Below are positions 52,741-61,686 of a stretch of DNA of 64,000 nucleotides, one piece after another. Numbering within the stretch: position 1 is the stretch's first letter; the number at the start of each line of letters is the position of its first letter. The stretch is from positions 4,706,249-4,770,248 of the forward strand of contig CP030884.1 of assembly GCA_006969385.1 (NCBI GenBank), written 5' to 3'. Origin of the DNA: Planctomycetaceae bacterium. Its GTDB lineage: Bacteria; Planctomycetota; Phycisphaerae; UBA1845; UTPLA1. Made by a program: the position numbers and the translations under genes. The notes beneath the pieces were generated by a model, which was not told the origin of the DNA, did not search any database, and saw only the letters and a program-made list of their open reading frames with translations.

Positions 52741-52797
52741 CCGATACATTCCTCACTTTCGCAGACCGACCGAGGGCCGCTGCGGCTAACGCTGGCT

Positions 52798-52983
52798 TTA
52801 CCAACTGGCCTTGCGCACGCCCGGAATCTTGCCTTCGTGGGCGAGATTGCGGAAACAGATGCGACACAACATAAACTTGCGATACACCGCCCGCGGACGA
52901 CCGCAGACTTGGCAGCGCGTGTAAGCACGCACCTTGAACTTGGGCGTGCGTTTGGATTTGGCTATCAGAGCTTTTCGGGCCAT
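52798..52983 (-). CDS. rpsN: Ribosomal protein S14, zinc-binding type
   Basis: Small-subunit head protein, 61 aa, of the short zinc-binding (Zn+) form. CQVCGRPRAVYRKFMLCRIC carries both C-x2-C pairs. N-terminus MARKALIAKSKRTPKFKV. Position between rplE and rpsH is the standard one. Confidence 0.97.
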   Translation of the reverse strand: MARKALIAKSKRTPKFKVRAYTRCQVCGRPRAVYRKFMLCRICFRNLAHEGKIPGVRKASW

Positions 52984-53035
52984 GAATACTCTCTATGCAA
53001 CTGCGGCGAGCCAAAGGCCGCCTGAAAAAAGGGCT

Positions 53036-53599
53036 TTACGCGGCCTTCTCGGTTTTCTCTTTGCGGAACGGCAGGCCGAGTTTCACCAGCAGCAACTTTG
53101 CCGCCGCATCGTTGGCCGCCGAGGTCACGAACGTCAGATTCATACCTTGCTGATACTCGACCTTATCCGCATCGACTTCGGGAAAGATCGTTTGCTCGGT
53201 GATGCCCATGTTGTAATTGCCGCGGCCATCGAAACTGTTCGGGTTCAAACCGCGAAAGTCGCGAATACGCGGAATCGCCACACTAATGAGACGATCCAAA
53301 AACTCGTACATGCGGCGGCGACGCAGCGTCACCTTCAGGCCGATGTCGTAACCTTGTCGCAGCTTGAAGTTCGACACGCTCTTACGTGCCTTGCAGACCA
53401 CCGGCTTCTGGCCGCAGATCATCGTGAGTTCGCGTTCGGCGGCGGGCAACATCTTCTTGTCGGCGATGTTGCGACCGAGGCCCATCGAGATAATGACCTT
53501 CTCGATGCGCGGAACACCCATCACGTTGCCGATCTCAAGCTCTTGCTTGAGCGCCGGAGCGATCTCTTTCACGTATTTGTCGTACAGTCGTGCGTTCAT
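53036..53599 (-). CDS. rplE: Ribosomal protein L5
   Basis: Binds 5S rRNA and contacts P-site tRNA; 187 aa. Typical blocks are NVMGVPRIEKVIISMGLG and KVTLRRRRMYEFLDRLIS, and the ending after MNLTFVTSAANDAAAK. Standard place after rplX. Confidence 0.97.
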   Translation of the reverse strand: MNARLYDKYVKEIAPALKQELEIGNVMGVPRIEKVIISMGLGRNIADKKMLPAAERELTMICGQKPVVCKARKSVSNFKLRQGYDIGLKVTLRRRRMYEFLDRLISVAIPRIRDFRGLNPNSFDGRGNYNMGITEQTIFPEVDADKVEYQQGMNLTFVTSAANDAAAKLLLVKLGLPFRKEKTEKAA

Positions 53600-53624
53600 A
53601 ATCTTTCACCAACACGCAGGCCAA

Positions 53625-53981
53625 TTACTGATTGGCGGCGGCGTGCGTCACATCCTCCAGCACCGTGCCACCGACGGTGACGCGTCGCTTGCTGACGATC
53701 TTGCCGGCGCTGTCGCGTTCGATTTCAAAGCGAACGCGGCTGCCGCGACCCGTTTTCGGATCGACGGGCAAGACATTGGAAATATGGATCGGCGCTTCCT
53801 TTTGGATACGACCGCCCTGCGGGTTCTGTCGGCTCGGGCGCAGGTGACGGTGCACCATGTTGACGCCCTCGATCCAAACGCGATCGGCCTTGGGATCAAT
53901 GCGTAACACGCGACCTTGCTGGCCCCGATGTTCGCCGCCAATTACCTCGACGCGGTCTCCGCTTCGTACTTTTGCAGCCAT
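53625..53981 (-). CDS. rplX: Ribosomal protein L24
   Basis: Assembly-initiating large-subunit protein with a KOW motif (RSGDRVEVIGGEHRGQQGRV), 118 aa. The following block GVNMVHRHLRPSRQNPQGG is typical. Between rplN and rplE. Confidence 0.96.
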   Translation of the reverse strand: MAAKVRSGDRVEVIGGEHRGQQGRVLRIDPKADRVWIEGVNMVHRHLRPSRQNPQGGRIQKEAPIHISNVLPVDPKTGRGSRVRFEIERDSAGKIVSKRRVTVGGTVLEDVTHAAANQ

Positions 53982-54020
53982 GGCAAACGCTCTCTCTTAC
54001 AAACCCGGGTCAGCAAGTCG

Positions 54021-54434
54021 TTAGACGACCTCGTTCGCCAGGGAAACAATCTTCATGAAGCCCTTGTCGCGCAATTCGCGGGCCACCGCCCCGAAGATAC
54101 GCGTGCCGCGCGGGTTCTTATCGTCATCGACGATGACCGCCGCGTTGGAATCGAATCGCACGTAGCTGCCGTCGGGCCGACGCACCGGAGCGCGGGTTCG
54201 CACGATCACCGCCTTGACCTTTCGACGGGTCGATCGTTCTTTGCGGTTGTTACCGACGTAATAGTCGCTATTGGGCAGCGCCTTCTTGACGGTGCACACG
54301 ACGATGTCGCCGACCGAGGCGGTACGGCGCGAGTGTCGCATGCGGCCCGTCGAGCCGCCCAACACGCGGATCACGAGGGCCTTTTTGGCACCCGTGTTAT
54401 CCGTGACATCCAGTACGCTTTCCTGCTGAATCAT
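54021..54434 (-). CDS. rplN: Ribosomal protein L14
   Basis: Large-subunit interface protein, 137 aa. N-terminus MIQQESVLDVTDNTGAKKAL is highly conserved; VRTRAPVRRPDGSYVRFDSN with VIVDDDKNPRGTRIFG is the second signature. About 15 residues longer than usual because of an insert after the first third (LPNSDYYVGNNRKERSTRR). Confidence 0.96.
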   Translation of the reverse strand: MIQQESVLDVTDNTGAKKALVIRVLGGSTGRMRHSRRTASVGDIVVCTVKKALPNSDYYVGNNRKERSTRRKVKAVIVRTRAPVRRPDGSYVRFDSNAAVIVDDDKNPRGTRIFGAVARELRDKGFMKIVSLANEVV

Positions 54435-54446
54435 GACTCGGAATCC

Positions 54447-54755
54447 TTATTGCACCTGCTCGGAGCGCCGCACGATGCGCACCAGACGCCATGACTTGGT
54501 TTTGCTAAGCGGCCGACATTCGGCAATTTCCACCACATCGCCCTGCTTGGCTTCGTTCTTCTCGTCGTGGGCGTGAAGAATGAGTTTGCGGCGCAAAAAC
54601 TTGCCGTACTTCGGGTGTCGCAAGAGACGGTCGATCCGCACCTTAATGGTCTTGTTGCGCGTATCGGTCTCAACGACGCCGACGCGCTTGCGTCGCAGGT
54701 TCTTCCGCGGCTCGGCGGAGGCGTTGGTCGTGCTGGCTGCTGCCGTGTCTGCCAT
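54447..54755 (-). CDS. rpsQ: Ribosomal protein S17
   Basis: Small-subunit assembly protein, 102 aa. The core KTIKVRIDRLLRHPKYGKFL and GDVVEIAECRPLSKTKSWRL are typical. The N-terminus has about 20 extra Ala/Thr-rich residues. Its start lies 54 bp after the rpmC stop and it ends 12 bp before rplN. Confidence 0.95.
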   Translation of the reverse strand: MADTAAASTTNASAEPRKNLRRKRVGVVETDTRNKTIKVRIDRLLRHPKYGKFLRRKLILHAHDEKNEAKQGDVVEIAECRPLSKTKSWRLVRIVRRSEQVQ

Positions 54756-54809
54756 AATTCTTCTTACTCAAACGCGCCGGCACCATCGCCGCGCGGGGTT
54801 TCGTGTTAC

Positions 54810-55052
54810 CTACTCGGCTTTGCCGCCGGTCGCTTCCATGTGATGCTGCATTTGCTCGATATTCTCTTCGCCGCGCTCAGCCATCACGGTGAGCACGCGG
54901 GCGATATCGCGCTTGGTCTTGCCGAGCTGCGAGGAATCCTCAAGCTTCTCGGTGACCGCCTGGCTGCGGAGATCGAACAGGTGACGGCGCAACCGCTCTA
55001 ACTCGGTGTGCAACTCATCGCCTTTTAATCCTCGAACGTCTGCAATCTTCAC
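54810..55052 (-). CDS. rpmC: Ribosomal protein L29
   Basis: Large-subunit exit-tunnel protein, 80 aa with the GTG start chosen (KIADVRGLKGDELHTELERL). A TGAGG ribosome-binding site lies 9 nt before this GTG; a TTG five codons upstream lies within that site and is unlikely. LRSQAVTEKLEDSSQLGKTK is the family core. Between rplP and rpsQ. Confidence 0.93.
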   Translation of the reverse strand: MKIADVRGLKGDELHTELERLRRHLFDLRSQAVTEKLEDSSQLGKTKRDIARVLTVMAERGEENIEQMQHHMEATGGKAE

Positions 55053-55073
55053 GTCGTCAAACCTCAATCCTGG

Positions 55074-55493
55074 TTACAGGCTCGGCCGGCGCTTTACGAA
55101 GCGACAGCGGAACGGCATCTTGTGGGCCACACGGGAAAAGGCGCGGCGGGCCATATCTTCCGGGATTTCACCGATCTCGTAGAGAATCGTGCCGGGCTTA
55201 ACCAGCGCGACCCAGTGATCGACTTCACCCTTACCCTTACCCATGCGGGTTTCCAGCGGCTTGCTGGTGATACTCTTGTGCGGAAAGATGCGAATGAATA
55301 CGCGACCTTGGCGACTGAGAAAGTGCGTCGCCGCCATACGACCGGCTTCGATCTGCCGCGCCGTGATACGACCGCCTTCCAGCACCTGCAGGCCGTAGTC
55401 ACCGTAGGCGACCGTGTTGCCGCGCGTGGCCACACCCTTGGTGCTGCTGCGATGCATCTTTCGATATTTCACTCGGGCCGGAAGCATGGCCAT
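55074..55493 (-). CDS. rplP: Ribosomal protein L16
   Basis: Large-subunit protein at the A-site tRNA and 5S rRNA region, 139 aa. MLPARVKYRKMHRSSTKG at the start, then GRVFIRIFPHKSITSKPLE and ETRMGKGKGEVDHWVA, are hallmark sequences. Follows rpsC by 26 bp. Confidence 0.98.
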   Translation of the reverse strand: MAMLPARVKYRKMHRSSTKGVATRGNTVAYGDYGLQVLEGGRITARQIEAGRMAATHFLSRQGRVFIRIFPHKSITSKPLETRMGKGKGEVDHWVALVKPGTILYEIGEIPEDMARRAFSRVAHKMPFRCRFVKRRPSL

Positions 55494-55519
55494 GAGTCAG
55501 CTCTCCTCAGCAAAAAACC

Positions 55520-56215
55520 TTAGGCACGGGCGCGACGACCACCACCCCGGCGTACCGGTTCGGCTTCATCCACCTCGTTGCCGTATTCACCTTTGTAAAG
55601 CCAGACGCGAATGCCGATGGCACCGTAGGTCGTGTAGCTTTCCGCAAAGCCGTAATCCACGTGGGCCTGCAGCGTTTGCAGCGGAATCGAGCCGCGCTTC
55701 TGCACTTCGGTGCGCGACATTTCGGCACCACCCAGACGCCCCTTGGCGATAATCTTGATGCCGAGAGCGCCAGCTTGAATCGCGGCTTCGCACTTCATCT
55801 TGACGGCGCGGCGAAAGCTGCCGCGGCGACGCAACTGACCGGCGATATCGAGCGCGATCAATTGGGCGTTCATATCGGGATTCTTGATTTCGCGAATATT
55901 GACGCTGACCTTGCGGTCGATCAGGTCTTCAATCGCTTCGCGCAGTTTGTCGACCTCGGCACCCTTGGGGCCGATGACCATACCGGGGCGGGCGCTCGAG
56001 AGGTACACCTTGACTTCGTCGCGGGTGCGCTCGATCTCGACCTTGCTGCAACCGGCAAACGGCGGCGTATCGTTCAGCTTCTTAAAGACCATGTCGCGAA
56101 TCTTCTGATCTTCGATCAGAAATTCAGCGTAGGCGGCCTTGGGTGCGTACCAGCGCGAACGCCAGCTTTCGGTCACACCGATGCGAAATCCGGTTGGATG
56201 GATCTTCTGTCCCAT
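55520..56215 (-). CDS. rpsC: Ribosomal protein S3
   Basis: Small-subunit protein at the mRNA entry channel, 231 aa. MGQKIHPTGFRIGVTESWRS begins the protein; the KH domain contains VIGPKGAEVDKLREAI with the G-x-x-G loop; the C-terminal part has GRLGGAEMSRTE. Ends in an Arg/Gly-rich tail. The upstream gene rplV ends 3 bp before it. Confidence 0.98.
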   Translation of the reverse strand: MGQKIHPTGFRIGVTESWRSRWYAPKAAYAEFLIEDQKIRDMVFKKLNDTPPFAGCSKVEIERTRDEVKVYLSSARPGMVIGPKGAEVDKLREAIEDLIDRKVSVNIREIKNPDMNAQLIALDIAGQLRRRGSFRRAVKMKCEAAIQAGALGIKIIAKGRLGGAEMSRTEVQKRGSIPLQTLQAHVDYGFAESYTTYGAIGIRVWLYKGEYGNEVDEAEPVRRGGGRRARA

Positions 56216-56218
56216 GCG

Positions 56219-56569
56219 TTACTTCCTCGGTCCTTCCGCAACGGTTACCACAATATGACTGGTGCGCTTCAAAATCGGGTGGGCACGACCGCGATCCTTC
56301 GGTCTGAACCGCTTGATCGTCGGGCCTTCATCGACGCGAGCTTCGTGCACAAACAAGTTGCGTACGTCGGCTTCCTGCTCGTCGGCATCCGCCATGGCGG
56401 CGCGCAGCACCTTATCAACAAAGACTGCCGCCCGCTTGTTGGTGAACTTGAGCACATCCAACGCGTCGTTGACGTGGCGATCGGCGATCAGGCCGGTCAC
56501 CAAACGCACCTTGCGCGGGCTCATGCGAGCGTAGCGATGTATGCTTGTCCAAGCCGTTTTTTCGGCCAT
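56219..56569 (-). CDS. rplV: Ribosomal protein L22
   Basis: Large-subunit exit-tunnel protein, 116 aa. RYARMSPRKVRLVTGLIADR and the C-terminal RAHPILKRTSHIVVTVAEGP are typical. Conserved place between rpsS and rpsC. Confidence 0.97.
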   Translation of the reverse strand: MAEKTAWTSIHRYARMSPRKVRLVTGLIADRHVNDALDVLKFTNKRAAVFVDKVLRAAMADADEQEADVRNLFVHEARVDEGPTIKRFRPKDRGRAHPILKRTSHIVVTVAEGPRK

Positions 56570-56638
56570 TGCCTATCACTCCCAACCGACGCGCGCGACC
56601 AATCGCCGCCGACGCCGGGGATCGAACCAAACGGATCG

Positions 56639-56905
56639 TTACTTCTTCTTCTCGGTATGACTGCGGAAGGTACGCGTCGGGCTAAACTCGCCCAGCTTGT
56701 GGCCCACCATGTCTTCCGAGACGAACACCTTGTGGAACATCTTGCCGTTGTGCACTTCAAACGTGCGACCGACAAATTCCGGCGGAATCGTGCAGCGCCG
56801 CGCCCACGTTTTAATCGGGGCATGACTGCCTGCGGCCTCCGCCTTCATGACCTTCTCATAAAGCCGGAAATCAACAAATGGACCTTTTTTCGAACTTCTA
56901 CCCAT
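56639..56905 (-). CDS. rpsS: Ribosomal protein S19
   Basis: Small-subunit head protein binding with S13, 88 aa. MGRSSKKGPFVDFRLYEKV and KTWARRCTIPPEFVGRTFEV are signatures, with GHKLGEFSPTRTFRSH at the end. Conserved order rplB-rpsS-rplV. Confidence 0.97.
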   Translation of the reverse strand: MGRSSKKGPFVDFRLYEKVMKAEAAGSHAPIKTWARRCTIPPEFVGRTFEVHNGKMFHKVFVSEDMVGHKLGEFSPTRTFRSHTEKKK

Positions 56906-56981
56906 TACGGTGTTTCCAAACTTGCGAAACGTATCTCACCATGCGGCAGCCACCAACGGCCAACGCGAAACCAAAATCGAC

Positions 56982-57850
56982 TTACTTACGCCGCTTCAGC
57001 GACACTTGACCGAACCGCACGCTCTTACGACGACGCAGGATGCGGCGATTCGAGCGGCTACGCGGCTTACGCGTGCGACCACCCTTGGCCAATTTACCCG
57101 TCGGGCTACACGGATGGCGACCACCACCCGAACGACCTTCACCACCACCAAGCGGGTGGGCGACCGGGTTCATCGAGGTACCACGGTTGTGCGGACGGCG
57201 CCCCATGTGACGCTTGCGACCCGCTTTACCGAGCTTGATATTCTTATGTTCGACGTTGCCGAGCTGACCGATGGTGGCCTTGCACTCGACGCGTACCTGA
57301 CGCATTTCGCCAGAAGGCATGACCAGCGTCGCCCAATCACCCTCACGGGCGACGAAGCGGGCCACCCCACCAGCCGAGCGCACCAACTTACCGCCCTGAC
57401 CGGGGTTCATCTCGACATTATGCACGTCCATACCGACGGGCATGTCTTTGAGCCGCATCGCACTGCCGACGACCGGCTCCACATCGGGGCCGCTGGCGAC
57501 CGTATCGCCGGCCTTCAAACCATTGGGGCCAGGATATAGCGATGCTCGCCGTCCTCGTAATTGATCAGCGCGATAAAGCAGTTGCGATTCGGATCGTATT
57601 CGATCGCAACGACCTTACCATTAACGCCGTCTTTATTGCGCTTGAAATCGATGATGCGATACAAACGCTTATGACCGCCGCCACGAAAGCGCGAGGTCGT
57701 GACGCCCTGATTGTTCCGGCCACCGGTTTTAACGAGCGGTCGCGTGAGCGACTTCATCGGTCGTCGCTTCTTGTCAGTGATTTCAGCGAAATCATTGACG
57801 CTGGCGTTGCGACGCCCCGGCGTGGTCTTGTTGTATATCTTTACGCCCAT
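56982..57850 (-). CDS. rplB: Ribosomal protein L2, with an apparent one-base frameshift
   Basis: Peptidyl-transferase-region protein. The N-terminal 109 residues (GVKIYNKTTPGRRNASVND through EDGEHRYILAP) and the C-terminal ~180 residues (LKAGDTVASGPDVEPVVGS onward) lie in two frames. The break is at a run of four C on the minus strand (57525-57528): the raw text reads through to APMV and a stop, whereas one added base gives LAPNGLKAGD, the normal L2 sequence, and a 289-aa protein. The key C-terminal block NPVAHPLGGGEGRSGGGRHP is intact. Both fragments are well conserved, so sequence error is likelier than a real mutation. A TTG at 57518 starts the second fragment if read literally. Confidence 0.93.
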
Positions 57851-57906
57851 GATCAGCTATCCTTCACCACAACATTTCGTTGCCGGCTGGCGTTTACAAC
57901 TCCGCT

Positions 57907-58218
57907 TTAGAACAAGTCGATATGATGCTCGGGCTTGAGCACCACCACGGCCTTCTTCCACGTCTTCGATGCGCCGTAGCGACCGCGAAAGCGCCGCGCC
58001 TTGCCACGCATGATGGCAGTTCGCACACTCTCAACGCGCACGTTGTAGATCTTTTCCACCGCATCGCGAATCTGAATTTTGTTGGCCTTTTCGTGCACCT
58101 CAAAGGCGTAGGCACCACCGCGACCCGGTCGCGAATTGGTCGACTCAAAGCTTTGGCGGCTTTGATGCGTGCCTTTCTCGGTAACGAGCGGCCGACGAAC
58201 GACGTTGTAAATATCCAT
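57907..58218 (-). CDS. rplW: Ribosomal protein L23
   Basis: Large-subunit tunnel-exit protein that docks SRP and trigger factor, 103 aa. VRRPLVTEKGTHQSRQSFE, YAFEVHEKANKIQIRDAVE and KIYNVRVESVRTAIMRGKAR are family blocks. Follows rplD by 2 bp. Confidence 0.97.
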   Translation of the reverse strand: MDIYNVVRRPLVTEKGTHQSRQSFESTNSRPGRGGAYAFEVHEKANKIQIRDAVEKIYNVRVESVRTAIMRGKARRFRGRYGASKTWKKAVVVLKPEHHIDLF

Positions 58219-58220
58219 CG

Positions 58221-58862
58221 TTAGTTCGCCTCCACCGCGGCCGTCGAACCGCTCTTGAGTGCCGCGAACGCCGCCGGCGTAAACGCCAGATATTTCGCCT
58301 TCAGCACCTCGTAAGCATTCATCTCATCAACGCGCCTGATATCGACGGCCTGAATATTCCGCGCCGATAACGTGATGTTGTTGTCGTATTGATCGAGCGC
58401 GATCAACGCACCCTTCGACATATCAGCCGCCTTCAGCAGACCGGCCATCTTCTTGCTTTGCGGAGCGTCAAACTCCAGACCCTTCAAAATGCGGGCCGTA
58501 CCGTTCATGGCCTTGGCCAAGATCGCCGAATTGCGCGCCAAGCGCCGCATCTTGCGATTCATCTTCTGCGAGAAATCACGCGGGCGCTTCGCGAATGCCA
58601 TACCACCACCGCGGCGGATCGGCGTGCGGGCGTTACCCATACGAGCGCGACCGGTGCCTTTTTGGCGATACAGCTTCTTGCTCGAACCGTGCTTTTCGGC
58701 GCGGGTCTTGGTTTTGACCGTACCCAGGCGCTGGTTGGCGCGATATGCGATCACCGCCTGCTTGAGCAGGTCGACGCGCACCTCACCGCCGAGCATTTCG
58801 GGATCGAGTTGCTCGGTGCCGACTTGCTTACCGGCGGCATCAATGACGGGTATTTCAATCAT
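58221..58862 (-). CDS. rplD: Ribosomal protein L4
   Basis: Large-subunit protein lining the exit tunnel; in E. coli also a repressor of the S10 operon. 213 aa from MIEIPVIDAAGKQVG. GTKTRAEK-like KTKTRAEKHGSSKKLYRQKG with TGRARMGNARTPIRRGGG is the conserved tunnel loop. Another ATG five codons upstream is possible; neither has a strong ribosome-binding site. Confidence 0.95.
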   Translation of the reverse strand: MIEIPVIDAAGKQVGTEQLDPEMLGGEVRVDLLKQAVIAYRANQRLGTVKTKTRAEKHGSSKKLYRQKGTGRARMGNARTPIRRGGGMAFAKRPRDFSQKMNRKMRRLARNSAILAKAMNGTARILKGLEFDAPQSKKMAGLLKAADMSKGALIALDQYDNNITLSARNIQAVDIRRVDEMNAYEVLKAKYLAFTPAAFAALKSGSTAAVEAN

Positions 58863-58930
58863 GACTGCACGTTCCATTGAAAAGGGCCGCCACCGATCTC
58901 AATCGGCCACGACCCTTACAACGACTCTCT

Positions 58931-59581
58931 TTATTTCTTTGCCTTCGCACGCGACACGATGACATAGCCACCGCGCGGGCCGGGAATACCACCTTTGACC
59001 AAAAGCAAATTGCGATCGGCATCGACGGCAACGAGCTTTTGATTGCGCGACGTTACGCGCTCGTGACCGTAATGACCGGCCATCTTCTTGCCTTTTTTCA
59101 CGCCGCGACCGAGACCGAGGTTACCGTGACCGCCGATACTACCCGGCGAACGGTGCTTGCGTTCGACACCGTGCGACGATTCTTTACCGCGGAAGTTGTG
59201 CCGCTTCATGACACCTTGGAACCCCTTACCGATGGTGATTCCAACGATATCAACGTGACCGACTTCCTGCTCGGAAAAAAGTTCGACCGTCACGAGGTCA
59301 CCAACCTGCTTGTCGGTGGCTTCCGTCAGGCGAACCTCACGGATAAAGCGCTTCGGCTTGGTATTCGCGTTGCGCGCATGACCGATCTCAGGCCGCTTGC
59401 AGCGCTGCGGCTTCTTATCGAGATAACCCAATTGCACGGCCGAGTAACCATCGCGATCTTCGGTCTTCACCTGAAGCACGTTACACGGGCCGGCTTGGAT
59501 CACCGTGACAGGAATGGACGTACCATCCTTGTCGAAGATCCGAGTCATCCCCACTTTGGTTCCGAGGATTGCCGCTTTCAT
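58931..59581 (-). CDS. rplC: Ribosomal protein L3
   Basis: Assembly-initiating protein near the peptidyl-transferase centre, 216 aa. ILGTKVGMTRIFDKDGTSIP opens the protein; the tip loop contains HRSPGSIGGHGNLGLGRGVK then KGKKMAGHYGHERVTS. It follows rpsJ after 148 bp, which hold no gene. Confidence 0.97.
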   Translation of the reverse strand: MKAAILGTKVGMTRIFDKDGTSIPVTVIQAGPCNVLQVKTEDRDGYSAVQLGYLDKKPQRCKRPEIGHARNANTKPKRFIREVRLTEATDKQVGDLVTVELFSEQEVGHVDIVGITIGKGFQGVMKRHNFRGKESSHGVERKHRSPGSIGGHGNLGLGRGVKKGKKMAGHYGHERVTSRNQKLVAVDADRNLLLVKGGIPGPRGGYVIVSRAKAKK

Positions 59582-59729
59582 TCAGCAAAATCCCTACAGG
59601 CGCGGATCAACCGTCGCCAAATGGGTGCGCGATCCAGCTCACGCACGCAAGCCAAAACTACTCAAAAAGGGGTTGAACGAGATCAAGCAGAGGAACCAGA
59701 CCGCTCGCAATGGCGGAAGGGTTCGTGCC

Positions 59730-60038
59730 CTAAGCCTTGATCTTGACAAACACACCGGCCGGCACAATCAGCCGGTTCAGTGCTTCAACCGTCCTCGCGG
59801 TCGGCTCGAAGATATCGATCAGACGCCGGTGCGTCCGCATCTCGAACTGCTCGCGCGATTTTTTGTCAACATGCGGCCCACGGAGAACGGTGTAGCGTTC
59901 GATACGCGTCGGCAGAGGCACCGGACCGCGAACGCGGGCGCTGGTGCGTTTGGCCTGATCGACAATCTCGAGGGCCGAACCATCGAGGGCTCGATGATCG
60001 TAAGCTTCCATTCGAATTCTGATGCGATCGAGTGCCAC
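59730..60038 (-). CDS. rpsJ: Ribosomal protein S10
   Basis: Small-subunit head protein, 102 aa; also NusE in antitermination. IRIRMEAYDHRALDGSALEI, RTSARVRGPVPLPTRIERYT and the end THRRLIDIFEPTARTVEALN are hallmark blocks. First gene of the S10-spc-alpha run. No tuf, fusA or rpsL lies upstream; instead there is a promoter and a divergent export operon. Confidence 0.97.
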   Translation of the reverse strand: MALDRIRIRMEAYDHRALDGSALEIVDQAKRTSARVRGPVPLPTRIERYTVLRGPHVDKKSREQFEMRTHRRLIDIFEPTARTVEALNRLIVPAGVFVKIKA

Positions 60039-60105
60039 GTAACGTCTTGCTCCCGCGTTAGCTACACGAAGAATTAACAGTTCCCGCGAAATTCGCAGAC
60101 GAGCA

Positions 60106-60133
60106 ATACTACTTCTGACCTGAAATGTGTCAA
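60106..60133 (-). promoter_or_regulatory. Sigma70-type promoter of the ribosomal protein operon
   Basis: On the minus strand a perfect TTGACA (60128-60133) is followed after 16 nt by TAGTAT (60106-60111). The start point would lie about 60 nt before the rpsJ ATG. This is the best -35/-10 pair I found in the window and suits a highly expressed operon. Confidence 0.6.
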
Positions 60134-60263
60134 GTAGGGGAAATGGATAAATTTAACGCAGCGCCGACCCCATTTGGCAGTATCAGCAAACGCCCCTAGA
60201 CTTTCGCGTTTCATCCCACGACTGGCCGGCCGCACCGGCCCCGGCAGCAGGAATTTTCGCCCT

Positions 60264-61667
60264 ATGCGTCTGTGGAAGATTATCCTCGTGCTCGTCATCA
60301 TCGGCGGCGCGGCCGTCGGCTACGCCAGCCTGCAAGACCCGACCGACGACTACAAGGTCGAACACGCCACCGCTCAACGCGGCCCGCTCACCTTTAGTAT
60401 TGAAACGCTGGGGCAGGTGTCCCCGCTGACCGAAGTCGTGGTGAGCTGCGAAACCACCGGCAAGATCGTCGAGATTTTGGTCGACTATGACGAGGAGGTC
60501 CGAAAAGACCAAGTCATCTGCCGCATCGACCCCGAAATCGTTCAGGCACAGCACGAGCAATCCAAGGCATCCTTGGCGCGCGCCGAGAGCGCCTTGGCCG
60601 ACGCCCGCATTGCCAAGGACGAGCAACTGGCGTTGCTGCCGCAATTGACGAAGCAGGCCAAGGCCGAACTCGATGCTGCCGAGGCCAGCCTGGCGCAGGC
60701 ACAATTTAACTTCGACCGAATTGATAAGTTATTCAAACAGCAACAAAGCCCCGAGGCCGAGTGGGTTGGAGCCAAAACTGCCGTTGCGACCTCACAGGCC
60801 GCCGTGGAAACGGCCCGCGCCAATGTCGTCCGAGCGGAGAACAACGAACGCTTCGCCCCGCCGCGTTTGGAAGAAGCCATCAAACAGGCCGAGGCCGCCC
60901 GCGATCTGGCCAAAGCGCAGTTCGATACCACTGAGGTTCAAGTCGAACGGTGCATTATTCGGTCGCCCATCGACGGCGTCATCCTGCGGCGTTATCTCGA
61001 CGTCGGCACCACCGTGAACCCGACGCTGCAACCCCCACCGTTATTTCTAATCGCGCCGAGCTTGGGTCGCATGCAGGTGTCCGCCCGGGTCAGCGAATCG
61101 GATATTGCTCACATCGAAGTCGGCCAGCCTGCCAGCTTCGCCGTGGAAGGCAAGCGTCGTTCCGAGTTTCGCGGCTCGATTCTCGAAAAACGCAATCAGC
61201 CCGACATCATTCAGGGCGTCACCACTTACACGGTTATCCTCGAAGTCGAAAACGATGCCCGTCGCACGCTGCTGCCCGGCATGTCGGTCAACGTGGTGAT
61301 CGAATGCGTGAAGCGCGACGAAACGCTCAAGGTCGAGAACAAGGCGCTGCGGTTTCGACCGCCCCTATCGCGCGACGAACGCCGCGAGAAGCTGGAAGCG
61401 GTCGAATGGCCGGATGAACCCAAGAAGCCGGACGGTACCCGCGTAGACTACTGCCAGAAGGCGCATCTGTGGTCGTTTAACGAAAGCGACAAAACCTGGA
61501 AGCCGGTTCCGATTTGGACGGGCATTACCGACAATCTCGAAACCGAAATCCTGCTTGGTGCTAAGGCCGACGAGAAGTTTGTCAGTAACTTTGATGAACT
61601 GTCGTCTAAGGGATTTTCGTTGAAGGAAGCCCTCAAGCTCGCGTCGCCGGATAACCGCACGCTGTAA
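60264..61667 (+). CDS. MacA-like periplasmic adaptor protein (HlyD family)
   Basis: Adaptor of a MacAB-type export system, 467 aa. An N-terminal helix (KIILVLVIIGGAAVGYASL) is followed by a lipoyl half (ETTGKIVEILVDYDEEVRKD), a long Ala/Gln/Glu-rich coiled coil at about 95-230, the second half (IIRSPIDGVILRRYLDVGTT) and a beta-barrel with the MacA-like VSESDIAHIEVGQPASFAVE. The C-terminal ~110 residues (from VKRDETLKVENKALRF) are an extra domain ending LKEALKLASPDNRTL. The ATG follows CAGGAA at 11 nt. It is first of three plus-strand genes with the ATPase and permease downstream. Confidence 0.9.
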   Translation: MRLWKIILVLVIIGGAAVGYASLQDPTDDYKVEHATAQRGPLTFSIETLGQVSPLTEVVVSCETTGKIVEILVDYDEEVRKDQVICRIDPEIVQAQHEQSKASLARAESALADARIAKDEQLALLPQLTKQAKAELDAAEASLAQAQFNFDRIDKLFKQQQSPEAEWVGAKTAVATSQAAVETARANVVRAENNERFAPPRLEEAIKQAEAARDLAKAQFDTTEVQVERCIIRSPIDGVILRRYLDVGTTVNPTLQPPPLFLIAPSLGRMQVSARVSESDIAHIEVGQPASFAVEGKRRSEFRGSILEKRNQPDIIQGVTTYTVILEVENDARRTLLPGMSVNVVIECVKRDETLKVENKALRFRPPLSRDERREKLEAVEWPDEPKKPDGTRVDYCQKAHLWSFNESDKTWKPVPIWTGITDNLETEILLGAKADEKFVSNFDELSSKGFSLKEALKLASPDNRTL

Positions 61668-61686
61668 ACTGACGTTTGTCTATTTC

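Noticed and set aside
55661..57238. 525-aa open frame on the plus strand
   Set aside because: Runs antisense through rpsC, rplV, rpsS and rplB, all clearly coding.
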